The notes beneath the pieces were generated by a model. The model saw only the letters and a list, made by a program, of their open reading frames with translations. It ran no database searches and was not told the DNA's origin. From Nocardia tenerifensis NBRC 101015 (GTDB lineage: Bacteria; Actinomycetota; Actinomycetes; Mycobacteriales; Mycobacteriaceae): a DNA stretch of 33,987 nucleotides. The DNA is taken from positions 1 through 33,987 of the forward strand of contig NZ_BAGH01000076.1 in NCBI RefSeq assembly GCF_000308715.1, in the 5' to 3' direction. Positions 21,272-29,133 of the stretch are shown piece by piece. Every line of letters begins with the position of its first letter. Position 1 is the stretch's first letter. Position numbers and translations under genes: made by a program.

Positions 21272-24200
21272 TCACGGGCGGGTCCGTAGCCGTAGGCCGC
21301 GGGGCGTGGCGGAGAAGCCCGCCTCGCTGAGGAAGCCCGCGAAGGTGTTGCCGTGCACGGTCTCTCCGTCGACGCGGTCGATGACGAGCGAGTCGACCCG
21401 GCGGTGGTGCACCAGGCCGGCGAGGGCCTGGGCGGCGGACTGGCGGGCGTTCGGGTCCTCGGTGAAGGTCAGCAGGGTCTTGCCGCCGCGCTCCAGGTAC
21501 AGCACCAGTTCGCCGTCGACGAGCACGACGAGCGCGCCCGCCTTGCGCCCCGGGCGGTGTCCGCCGTCGCCCTCGCTCTTCGGCCAGGCCAGCGCGGCGC
21601 CGTACGGATTGGCCGGGTCACACGCCGCCAAGGCGAGCGCCTTTCCGCGCTGCGGACCGGAGTCGCCGGGACGGCCGCGCTCGGTGTCGAACGACCGCAG
21701 CCGGTCCACCACGTCGGTGGTCGAGAACTGGGCGCCGCCCAGCGAGTCGACGAAATATCCACGGCGGCACCGCCCCCGGTCCTCGAACTCGGTGAGCACG
21801 CGATACATCAGCGCGAAACCGCCGGGCACGCCCTCGTTCTGCACCGAGCCCCTGGTCAGCACGCCGTAGCGTTCCAGCAGCATGTCCGCGGTCGCGTGCG
21901 CTCGGACGGTGTTGTCCGACACCCGCTCCGGCAGCAGCGACCACCGCCCGGCCACCGCGGGCGGCCCGGACCGGGTCGGCATGCTCGGACGCGGCAGATA
22001 CGCCCGGCCGCGCGGCGCCCGGCGCGGCGTCCGATGGGCGGTGGTGGTCCGCGTCGTACCCGAGAGCATGGCGCGCACGGGCGCGAACGTGTCGCCGGAG
22101 ACCAGCCCGGCCCAGACCAATTCCCACAGTGCCGCCGCCACTTTCGTGTCGTCGAGCAAACCCGTGGCATCGGAGAGTTGCCGGAAGAAGTAGGCGCCGC
22201 CGCCGTGCGGCACCGGCGTCGGGTTCGGGGTCTCGGCGGTGGCGGCCGGGGGCGTGAGGGACGCGCCGAGCGCGGTGAGCAGGCGCAGCTGCACCTCGGA
22301 CAGCTCGATGTCGTCGGGCGGCGACAAGGTGAAGGGGGCCTGGTCGGTCAGGTGGAGCGCGACCCAGCCGTCCTTGGCGGTGATCGAGCCGTGGCCGGAC
22401 CAGATGACCTCGCCGGTGGCCATCAGCTCGTCGAGCATCGCGGGGGAGTAATCGCGGACCCGTGCGGGCAGAATGAGCGACTCCCAGGCCGAGGCCGGAA
22501 TCGGCACGCCCGCAAGCTGTTCCACCACCGCGGCGACACCGTCGACGCCGCGCAGCTCGCCCGACCCGACGTGCTGCCAGGACGGGAGGAAGCGGCCCAG
22601 GGTGGCCGTCGACACCGGCTCCACCTCGTGGCGGGCGGCGGCCAGCGAGCGGCGGCGCAGCCGGCGCAGCACCTGCGCGTCGCACCACTCGGAGCCCGCC
22701 GCGCCGGGCGTGAACTCGCCCTCCACAATGCGTTTCTCGGTGATCAGCCGGTGCAGCGCGGTGGCCACCACGGCGGTGCCGAGGCCGAAGCGGGCCGCCA
22801 CCGCCTCGGTGCTGAACGGGCCGTGTGTGCGCGCGAACCGGCCGACCAGATCGCCGAGCGGATCGGCGACCGGCTCGATGAAGGCCGAGGGCGTGCCGAT
22901 CGGCAGCGGAACGCCGAGCGCGTCGCGCAGCCGGGACGCGTCCTCCACCGCGACCCACCAGCTCCGGCCCGCGAACGAAACCTCGAGGGCCCGGCGCGAT
23001 TTCACCAGCTCGGCACACCACGGCGCCGGATCCTCGACGCAGCGTTCGGCGGCCTCGGCCGCGGTGAGCGGACCGAGCAGGCGCAGCAGATCGGCCAGCC
23101 CCTCGGCGTCGCGGGCCTGACGTTCCGGGGTGAGCCGTTGCAGCTCCCGCTCGGTCTGCTCGAGGACCGAGGCGTCGAGCAGTTCGCGCAGTTCCACCCG
23201 TCCGAGCAGCTCGGCCAGCAGCCCCGAGTCGAGCGACAGCGCCGCCGCCCGGCGTTCGGCCAGCGGGCTGTCCCCGTCGTACATGAACTGCCCGATGTAG
23301 TCGAACAGCAGGGCGTTCGCGAACGGCGACGGCGTCGCCGTCTCCACCTCCACGAGCCGGAGCTGCCTGCGCGCCACCCGGCCGAGCAGATCGCGCAGCG
23401 AGGGCAGATCGTAGACGTCGCGCAGACATTCGCGCACCGTCTCCAACAGGATCGGGAAGTCGGGGAACTTGCGCGCCACGTCGAGCAGCTGCGCCGACCG
23501 TTGCCGCTGCTGCCACAGCGGGGCGCGCTTGCCCGGATCGCGCCGAGGCAGCAGCAGCGCCCGCGCGGCGCACTCGCGGAAGCGGGACGCGAAAAGCGCT
23601 GAGCCGCCGACCTGTTCGGTGACGATGTCGTCGATCTCGTCGGGTTCGAAGACGAACAGCTCGGCGCCCGGCGGATCGTCGGTGGTGTCCGGCAGCCGCA
23701 CCACGATGCCGTCGTCGGAGGCGTTCGGCGCGGCGTCGACACCGAACCGTTCGCGCAGCCGCGCCCCGATCGCCAGCGCCCACGGCGCGTGCACCGGCAG
23801 CCCGTACGGCGAGTGCAGCACCAGCCGCCAGTCGCCGAGCTCGTCCCGGAACCGCTCGACCACCAGCGTCTTATCGGTGGGCAGCTGCCCGGCCGCGGTC
23901 TTCTGCTCGTCCAGCAGGGTGCCCAGATTCGCGGTCGCGAACGCGTCCAAACCGGCCGCCGCGGTGAGCTTCTCCAGGTTCTCCGGGTGCTGACCGGCCT
24001 TACGCACGAACTCGCCGAGCGCCCCGCCGAGCTCGGCAGGCCTGCCGAGTCCGTCGCCGTGCCAGAACGGCAGGCGTCCCGGCTGCCCGAACGCGGGCGT
24101 CACCAGCACGCGATCGAAGGTGATCTCCTCGATCCGCCAGCTCGTCGCGCCGAGCGCGAACACGTCGCCGACGCGCGACTCGTAGACCATCTCCTCGTCG

Positions 24201-25849
24201 AGTTCGCCGACCCGCGAAGCCTTCTCGCCGACCATGTAGACGGCGAACAGACCACGGTCCGGAATCGCGCCGCCCGAGGTCACCGCGAGCCGCTGCGCGC
24301 CGGGGCGGCCCGTGAGCGTGCCCGCGTCCCGATCCCACACCAGCCGCGGCCGCAACTCGGCGAACTCGTCCGACGGATACCGCCCGGCCAGCAGGTCCAG
24401 CACCGACTCGTAGGCCGAACGGGGCAGCGCCGCGTAACTTCCGGTGCCGCGCACGATGTCGAACCAGGCGTCGACATCGATCGGTTCCAGCGCGCACGCG
24501 GCCACGGTCTGCTGAGCCAGGATGTCGAGCGGGTGTGCCGGGATCTGGATCGCCTCGATCTGCCCCGCGGTCATCCGCTGCGAGGCCACCGCGCAGTGGA
24601 TGACGTCGGTGCGGTGCTTCGGGAACAGCACGCCGCGCGAGATCTCGCCGACCTGGTGCCCGGCCCGCCCGATCCGCTGCAGCCCGCTCGCCACCGACGG
24701 CGGAGCCTCCACCTGCACCACCAGATCCACCGCGCCCATGTCGATGCCGAGTTCGAGGCTGCTGGTCGCGACGACGCAGCGCAGCCGCCCGCTCTTCAGG
24801 TCGTCCTCGATGAGCGCGCGCTGCTCCTTGCTCACCGATCCGTGGTGCGCCCTGGCCAGCAGCGGGCTCGCGCCGTGGATCACCTCCGTGGCCGCGCCGA
24901 GCTGCGCGGGCGGTTTGTGCTCGGTCTCCACCGGCTCGCCGAGGCGCTCCGCGTAGGTCTCGTTGAGCCGCGCGGTGAGCCGCTCGGCCAGCCTGCGCGA
25001 GTTGGCGAACACGATCGAAGAGCGGTGTTCCAGCACCAGATCCACGATCGCCTCGTCCACATGCGGCCAGATCGAGCCGGGCTGATCGGACTCGCCCGGC
25101 TCGGTCATGTCCGCCACCGGCACCCGGACCGACAGATCGAAGGTCTTCGGCGCGGGCGGGGAGACGATGGTGATCGGCGCGTTGCCGACCAGGAACCGGC
25201 CGACCTCGTCCGGCGGGCGCACGGTCGCGGACAGGCCGATCCGCTGCGCGGGGCGCCCCGGCCGGCCCGTCGAGTCGGCGCTCGAGGTCAGCTGATCGAG
25301 CCGGGCCAGCGAGAGCGCCAGATGCGCGCCGCGCTTCGAGCCGGCGATCGCGTGCACCTCGTCCACGATCACCGTGCGCACGTCACGCAGCGTCTCCTTG
25401 GCCGCGGAGGTGAGCATGAGGAACAGCGACTCGGGCGTGGTGATCAGGATGTCCGGCGGTGTGCGCTGCATCGATCGGCGATCGGCCGCGCTGGTGTCGC
25501 CGGAGCGGACGCCGACCGTGATCTCCGGCGGGTCGAGGCCGAGCCGCTTCGCGGTCTGCGTCACGCCTACCAGCGGCGCGCGCAGATTGCGCTCCACGTC
25601 CACCGCGAGCGCCTTGAGCGGCGACACATACAGCACCGAGGTCCCCGGCCGCTCCGTCGTCTGCTCGCGGGTGGCCAGCTGGTCGATCGCCCACAGGAAC
25701 GCCGACAGCGTCTTGCCGGATCCCGTCGGCGCGATCACCAGCGTGTGCTCGCCCGCCGCGATCGCCTCCCACGCCCCGAGCTGGGCCGACGTCGGCGCCG
25801 GGAACGCACCGTCGAACCACTCCTGGGTAGCGGGGGAGAACTGAGCCAT
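21272..25849 (-). CDS. lhr: Lhr-type ATP-dependent DNA helicase
   Basis: 1525 aa, the size of actinobacterial full-length Lhr. Superfamily 2 motifs: Walker A APTGSGKT (40-47), the SPLKAL motif Ia, TTPESL, DEVH (163-166), SAT (207-209), then VATSSLELGIDMGAVDLVVQ and QRIGRAGHQ in the second RecA domain. The winged-helix and Lhr-specific beta-barrel domains follow, and the C-terminal third is the large domain linked in mycobacterial and E. coli Lhr to glycosylase-like folds. It moves 3' to 5' on single-stranded DNA and prefers RNA:DNA hybrids in characterised homologs. ATG 25849 is chosen over GTG 25864 because a promoter -10 overlaps the GTG and sits six bases before the ATG. Transcribed ahead of nei. 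Confidence 0.95.
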   Translation of the reverse strand: MAQFSPATQEWFDGAFPAPTSAQLGAWEAIAAGEHTLVIAPTGSGKTLSAFLWAIDQLATREQTTERPGTSVLYVSPLKALAVDVERNLRAPLVGVTQTAKRLGLDPPEITVGVRSGDTSAADRRSMQRTPPDILITTPESLFLMLTSAAKETLRDVRTVIVDEVHAIAGSKRGAHLALSLARLDQLTSSADSTGRPGRPAQRIGLSATVRPPDEVGRFLVGNAPITIVSPPAPKTFDLSVRVPVADMTEPGESDQPGSIWPHVDEAIVDLVLEHRSSIVFANSRRLAERLTARLNETYAERLGEPVETEHKPPAQLGAATEVIHGASPLLARAHHGSVSKEQRALIEDDLKSGRLRCVVATSSLELGIDMGAVDLVVQVEAPPSVASGLQRIGRAGHQVGEISRGVLFPKHRTDVIHCAVASQRMTAGQIEAIQIPAHPLDILAQQTVAACALEPIDVDAWFDIVRGTGSYAALPRSAYESVLDLLAGRYPSDEFAELRPRLVWDRDAGTLTGRPGAQRLAVTSGGAIPDRGLFAVYMVGEKASRVGELDEEMVYESRVGDVFALGATSWRIEEITFDRVLVTPAFGQPGRLPFWHGDGLGRPAELGGALGEFVRKAGQHPENLEKLTAAAGLDAFATANLGTLLDEQKTAAGQLPTDKTLVVERFRDELGDWRLVLHSPYGLPVHAPWALAIGARLRERFGVDAAPNASDDGIVVRLPDTTDDPPGAELFVFEPDEIDDIVTEQVGGSALFASRFRECAARALLLPRRDPGKRAPLWQQRQRSAQLLDVARKFPDFPILLETVRECLRDVYDLPSLRDLLGRVARRQLRLVEVETATPSPFANALLFDYIGQFMYDGDSPLAERRAAALSLDSGLLAELLGRVELRELLDASVLEQTERELQRLTPERQARDAEGLADLLRLLGPLTAAEAAERCVEDPAPWCAELVKSRRALEVSFAGRSWWVAVEDASRLRDALGVPLPIGTPSAFIEPVADPLGDLVGRFARTHGPFSTEAVAARFGLGTAVVATALHRLITEKRIVEGEFTPGAAGSEWCDAQVLRRLRRRSLAAARHEVEPVSTATLGRFLPSWQHVGSGELRGVDGVAAVVEQLAGVPIPASAWESLILPARVRDYSPAMLDELMATGEVIWSGHGSITAKDGWVALHLTDQAPFTLSPPDDIELSEVQLRLLTALGASLTPPAATAETPNPTPVPHGGGAYFFRQLSDATGLLDDTKVAAALWELVWAGLVSGDTFAPVRAMLSGTTRTTTAHRTPRRAPRGRAYLPRPSMPTRSGPPAVAGRWSLLPERVSDNTVRAHATADMLLERYGVLTRGSVQNEGVPGGFALMYRVLTEFEDRGRCRRGYFVDSLGGAQFSTTDVVDRLRSFDTERGRPGDSGPQRGKALALAACDPANPYGAALAWPKSEGDGGHRPGRKAGALVVLVDGELVLYLERGGKTLLTFTEDPNARQSAAQALAGLVHHRRVDSLVIDRVDGETVHGNTFAGFLSEAGFSATPRGLRLRTRP

Positions 25850-25855
25850 GGGTTC

Positions 25856-25878
25856 AGTGTGCACCGGGGCACCGACAA
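25856..25878 (-). promoter_or_regulatory. PafBC/RecA-independent DNA-damage promoter for lhr
   Basis: On the minus strand TTGTCGGTG (25878-25870) is followed by eight bases and CACACT (25861-25856), then six bases and ATG 25849. The mycobacterial RecA-NDp/PafBC consensus is TTGTCRGTG, N8, TANNNT. The upstream element is an exact match and the -10 differs only in its first base. Transcription would start on the lhr start codon. Confidence 0.75.
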
Positions 25879-26040
25879 GCTGTTTTCGTCAACATGAGGT
25901 GACAACTGATTTCGTTAGCACATGGGTAACTCGCCGGGGACGGGCTAACCCGTTCAGGCCGCAAAACCGCCGGTCGCCGACGCTTCTGTCGAGGCACCTG
26001 AGTCTGGCCTGAATTCGCGGAGAGGCGGGACAGATAGTCG

Positions 26041-26046
26041 TACGCT
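26041..26046 (+). promoter_or_regulatory. Leaderless -10 element for the histidine phosphatase gene
   Basis: TACGCT (TANNNT), then TCCCTC, then GTG 26053. The six-base spacing indicates a transcript that begins at the GTG. No -35 or ribosome site is apparent. The remaining 25850-26040 spacer is AT-richer near 25885-25925 and otherwise shows only the lhr promoter. Confidence 0.55.
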
Positions 26047-26052
26047 TCCCTC

Positions 26053-26598
26053 GTGCAAAAAGTGCTCAGACTCGACCTGGTCAGCCATGGAATGACCGAG
26101 GCGATGCGGAAAGCACGTTTTCCAGTCGACGAATCGCTGACCGAAGCGGGCCGCAGGGCCATCTCGGGTTGCACGCCGCTCGCCGCGCCCCGCGTACTCA
26201 CCGGACCCGAACGCCGCACGGTCGAGACCGCGGCCCTGCTCGGCCTGCCCGGTGACGAGGACACCCGGCTGCGCGACCTCGACGCGGGCGCCTGGCGCGG
26301 CGGCGCGTTGATGTCGGTGCCGCAGGACGAGCTGTACGCCTGGCTCACCGACCCGATGTTCCGCGGCCACGGCGGCGAGTCCGTGGTGGACGTGATCGAG
26401 CGGACCCGGTATTGGATGGCCGAGATCGCGTCGGAGGGGAAGTCCACCGTGGCCGTCACACACCCGGCGGTCATCCGCGCCGCCCTGCTGGTGACCCTGG
26501 ACGCGCCGCCGAAATCGTTCTGGCGCATCGACATTCCACCGGGCAGCGTCACCCGGCTGCACTACCGCGGCGAATGGACTCTGCACTTTACGGCGTGA
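26053..26598 (+). CDS. Histidine phosphatase superfamily protein with altered RHG motif
   Basis: 181 aa from GTG 26053. The fold is that of the phosphoglycerate-mutase-like histidine phosphatases. The N-terminal motif is LVSHGMTEA with H12 as the expected phospho-histidine. VLTGPERRTVETAALL (48-63) supplies R54/R55. RDLDAGAWRG, HGGES (106-110) and VAVTHPAVIRAALL (134-146) with the second histidine H137 follow. The usual RHG is SHG here, so the first phosphate-binding arginine is a serine. I recall similar S-H-A/G variants in actinobacterial proteins near cobalt-transport genes, but no such genes are here. It may be a weak or specialised phosphatase, or non-catalytic. Convergent with the TetR gene, with six bases between stops. 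Confidence 0.82.
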   Translation: MQKVLRLDLVSHGMTEAMRKARFPVDESLTEAGRRAISGCTPLAAPRVLTGPERRTVETAALLGLPGDEDTRLRDLDAGAWRGGALMSVPQDELYAWLTDPMFRGHGGESVVDVIERTRYWMAEIASEGKSTVAVTHPAVIRAALLVTLDAPPKSFWRIDIPPGSVTRLHYRGEWTLHFTA

Positions 26599-26604
26599 CG
26601 GTGC

Positions 26605-27231
26605 TCAGGGCGTCGCGGCGCTCCGCACAGCGAGCGGCCCCTTGCCGAGGGTGACGAGCAACCGGACGGCGTCGGTGATCAGCCGGGCCGGGATCGACGG
26701 GTCGATGGCGCGCTGCATGCCCAACCCGATGCCCATGCTGAGGATGCCGGTCGCGGCGTCCTCGGCGGGCACCGGCAGCTCGATCCCCACCGTGTCGGCC
26801 AGCGTCTGCACCTGCGCCGCGACCGCGCCGCGCACCACGCCCAGGCTGGACACCAGCGCCGCCTGTAGAGCGGGATCGTCGCGGGAGACCGTCGCGAACT
26901 CGAATTCGAGCATGGTCCAGCCGACGTCGCCGACCGTCCGCTCGGCCCACTCCTGGAACCGCTCGAGCTGCTCCTCGAAGCTGTCGCCCGCCGCGAGCAG
27001 GTCGGTGACCTCGCCGAACTTGGTCGCGTGAATCAGCTCGATCACCTCGAGGCCGAGCTCCTTCTTGGTGCGGAAGTTCGAGTAGACCGCGCCCTTGGAG
27101 TACCCGGCCTCCTCGGCGACCCGCTCGAGGCTGGTGCTCGCGTAGCCGTCGGCGAGGAAGAGATCGCGGGCCGTGGCGATGAGCTCGGCGCGGGTGCGGG
27201 CCTGGCTCTCGGACCGGGTCAGACGTGCCAT
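26605..27231 (-). CDS. TetR-family transcriptional regulator
   Basis: 208 aa from ATG 27231. The helix-turn-helix domain is at about 12-58 (RTRAELIATARDLFLADGYASTSLERVAEEAGYSKGAVYSNFRTKKEL), with the GAVYSNF recognition helix common in the AcrR-like branch. The rest is a helical ligand/dimer domain. TAGAAT six bases before the ATG makes the mRNA leaderless. The gene is divergent from the patatin-SDR operon, with 68 bases between starts. A 23-bp imperfect palindrome lies in that spacer over the expected -35 regions of both promoters, the classic layout for a TetR protein that represses itself and its neighbour. Ligand unknown; a fatty acyl compound would suit the target genes. Confidence 0.9.
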   Translation of the reverse strand: MARLTRSESQARTRAELIATARDLFLADGYASTSLERVAEEAGYSKGAVYSNFRTKKELGLEVIELIHATKFGEVTDLLAAGDSFEEQLERFQEWAERTVGDVGWTMLEFEFATVSRDDPALQAALVSSLGVVRGAVAAQVQTLADTVGIELPVPAEDAATGILSMGIGLGMQRAIDPSIPARLITDAVRLLVTLGKGPLAVRSAATP

Positions 27232-27237
27232 GCGTCG

Positions 27238-27243
27238 ATTCTA
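27238..27243 (-). promoter_or_regulatory. Leaderless -10 element for the TetR gene
   Basis: On the minus strand TAGAAT (TANNNT), then CGACGC, then ATG 27231. The 17-base spacing puts its -35 region inside the palindrome at 27257-27279. Confidence 0.6.
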
Positions 27244-27256
27244 CGTACTCCGAGAT

Positions 27257-27279
27257 TTCAGATACCGATGGTATTTGAA
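27257..27279. promoter_or_regulatory. 23-bp palindrome, probable TetR operator
   Basis: Inner arms ATACC and GGTAT around GAT are perfect. Outer arms TTCA and TGAA are perfect, with one mismatched pair between inner and outer arms. It lies in the 68-bp divergent spacer and would cover the -35 regions of the TetR gene and of the patatin gene, whose likely -10 is TAGTGT at 27286-27291. Confidence 0.65.
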
Positions 27280-27299
27280 TTCTGCTAGTGTGTGGAACC

Positions 27300-28247
27300 A
27301 TGGGTAACAACAACGGGTCGCAGCGACGCGGCCTGGCCATCGGCTGCGGCGGCACGCTCGGCGCGGCGTGGATCGTGGCGGCGCTCGCCGCGGTCCGGGA
27401 CGCGCTCGACTGGGATCCGCGCGAGGCCGATGTGCTGATCGGGACGTCGGCGGGCGCGGAGTACGTGACGATGCTCGGTAGCGGCGTCTCGGTGGACGAG
27501 CTGATCGCCATGCAGGAGGGCACGTCCACGAACCCGATCCTGCTGGCGCACATGCGCTCCGGGCCCGGTCGCTTTCCGCCGCTGCCGCGCCCGCGACTCG
27601 GCTCGGCCTGGCTTCCGCTGCGCCGCACCGATTCCGAGCAAGCGCTGCTGACCGCGGGCAGCGGCTTGTTGCCGGTCGGCGGCGGCGACGCGAGCTGGTT
27701 GACGCGGCTGGCCGAGCGGCTCAACCCCGGCCGCTCCTGGGTGCCGCACCCGGCGACCTGGCTGGTCAGCATGGATTATGCGACAGGAGAACGGATTCCG
27801 TTCGGCTCGCCCGACGCGCCGCCCGCCTCGCTCGGCGCGGCCCTGCGCGCGTCGTGGGCGGTGCCGGGGTGGTTCCCGCCGGTGTCCATCGCCGGGCGCC
27901 GCTTCATCGACGGCGGCGCGGGCTCGACGGCCTCGGTGGATTTGCTGCTGCGCGAGCGGCTGGACGAGTTGGTCGTGCTCGCCCCGATGGCCTCGACCGG
28001 TCGGATTCCCGCGAACGATCCCGGCCACTTCCTCGAGCGGCAGCTGCGAAATCGCATGAGCGCCAAGCTCGACGCCGAGATCGCCCAGCTGCGGGTGACC
28101 GGAACCAGAGTCGTGCGCGTCGACGCCTCCGCGGGCGATCTCGCCGTGATGGGCCCGAACTTCATGGACGGTCGCCGCCGTCTCGACACCTTCCAGCACA
28201 GCCTGCGCAGCACCCGTCGTGCGCTCGAACAAGGAGCCTTCGCATGA
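27300..28247 (+). CDS. Patatin-like phospholipase/acyl hydrolase
   Basis: 315 aa from ATG 27300. The glycine-rich oxyanion loop GCGGTLGAAW (15-24), the nucleophile elbow GTSAG (48-52, S50) and the FIDGGAGS motif with D204 form the Ser-Asp dyad of patatin enzymes, which cleave acyl esters of phospholipids or other lipids. There is no signal peptide, so it acts in the cytoplasm or at the inner face of the membrane. TAGTGT ends eight bases before the ATG, so the leader is two bases or less, or absent. The stop overlaps the SDR start as ATGA with AAGGAG upstream, so the two are coupled. The native lipid is unknown. Confidence 0.9.
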   Translation: MGNNNGSQRRGLAIGCGGTLGAAWIVAALAAVRDALDWDPREADVLIGTSAGAEYVTMLGSGVSVDELIAMQEGTSTNPILLAHMRSGPGRFPPLPRPRLGSAWLPLRRTDSEQALLTAGSGLLPVGGGDASWLTRLAERLNPGRSWVPHPATWLVSMDYATGERIPFGSPDAPPASLGAALRASWAVPGWFPPVSIAGRRFIDGGAGSTASVDLLLRERLDELVVLAPMASTGRIPANDPGHFLERQLRNRMSAKLDAEIAQLRVTGTRVVRVDASAGDLAVMGPNFMDGRRRLDTFQHSLRSTRRALEQGAFA

Positions 28248-29080
28248 GAATCCTCGGTCACGGATACCCCGACTTCGACCTGACGGGCGCGCGCGTCCTG
28301 ATCACCGGCGCGGGCCGCGGCATCGGCCGCTCCACCGCGGAATTGTTCGCCGCCAAGGGATCCGAGATCGTGATCGCCGACGTGGACGCAGGCGCCGCCG
28401 AGACCGCGGCCGCCGCGATCGGCGCCCGGCCCTACGAGCTCGATGTGCGTTCGCGCGGGCAGTGGGACAAGATGATCGCCGACCTCGGCCACGTCGACGT
28501 GCTCGTCAACAACGCGGGCGTCATGCCCGCGGGCGCGTTCCTGGACGAGCCGGACGTGGTCGGCCAGGCCACCATGGACATCAATGTCTGGGGTCTCATC
28601 AACGGCATGCGCGCCGTCGCGCCGGCCATGATCGAGCGCGGGCACGGCCACATCGTCAATGTGGCCTCCCTGGCGGGCAAGGTCCCGGTGGCCGGTCTGG
28701 CCGTCTACAACGCGAGCAAGTTCGCGGCCGTAGGGCTCTCCGCCGCAACGCGTTTGGAGTTCGCCCCGCAGGGCGTCAGCGTCAGCTGCGTGCTGCCGTC
28801 GGCCGTGCGCACCCGTCTGTCCTCCGGCCTCGCCCTCGGCCACGGCATGCCGACCGTCGATCCGGAGGATGTCGCCGAGGCCATCGTGCGCACCGTCGCC
28901 ACCCGCAAGGCCGAGGTCGCCGTCCCGAACTACCTGGGCCCCATCGACGTTGCCCTGGCGGCCGCACCGGAGCGCGCGGTTCGGTTGGTGCGCAGGCTCA
29001 TCGACGGCGACCGCGCCCTGCACCCGGCCGACGAAAAGACCCGCGCGGCCTACGAGGAGCAGGTCCGCTCCATCAGCTGA
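28244..29080 (+). CDS. Short-chain dehydrogenase/reductase
   Basis: 278 aa from ATG 28244, overlapping the patatin stop by four bases with AAGGAG upstream. Classical SDR motifs: TGAGRGIG (21-28) for the dinucleotide, IADVD with an acidic residue after strand two that favours NAD(H), NNAG (89-92), and the catalytic S142, Y155 and K159 (YNASK). The final 40 residues form a helical tail (AAAPERAVRLVRRLIDGDR) that could associate with membrane. The coupling suggests it reduces or oxidises a product of the patatin hydrolase, such as a hydroxy- or keto-lipid; that is inference. A strong terminator follows. Confidence 0.9.
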   Translation: MRILGHGYPDFDLTGARVLITGAGRGIGRSTAELFAAKGSEIVIADVDAGAAETAAAAIGARPYELDVRSRGQWDKMIADLGHVDVLVNNAGVMPAGAFLDEPDVVGQATMDINVWGLINGMRAVAPAMIERGHGHIVNVASLAGKVPVAGLAVYNASKFAAVGLSAATRLEFAPQGVSVSCVLPSAVRTRLSSGLALGHGMPTVDPEDVAEAIVRTVATRKAEVAVPNYLGPIDVALAAAPERAVRLVRRLIDGDRALHPADEKTRAAYEEQVRSIS

Positions 29081-29089
29081 GCCACGAAA

Positions 29090-29120
29090 AAGGGCCCCGG
29101 CCAATAAGTCCGGGGCCCTT
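29090..29120. terminator. Bidirectional hairpin terminator
   Basis: AAGGGCCCCGG (29090-29100) and CCGGGGCCCTT (29110-29120) pair perfectly around nine bases. On the minus strand the stem is followed by a short T-run (TTTTTC counting the stem's last Ts), making it a good intrinsic terminator for the lipase. For the SDR on the plus strand it begins ten bases after the stop. Confidence 0.85.
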
Positions 29121-29133
29121 CGTCAGTGGTCGG

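Noticed and set aside
21353..23602. Long plus-strand open frame opposite lhr
   Set aside because: Low-complexity Arg/Gln/His translation with no motif, against a helicase with full motifs on the other strand.
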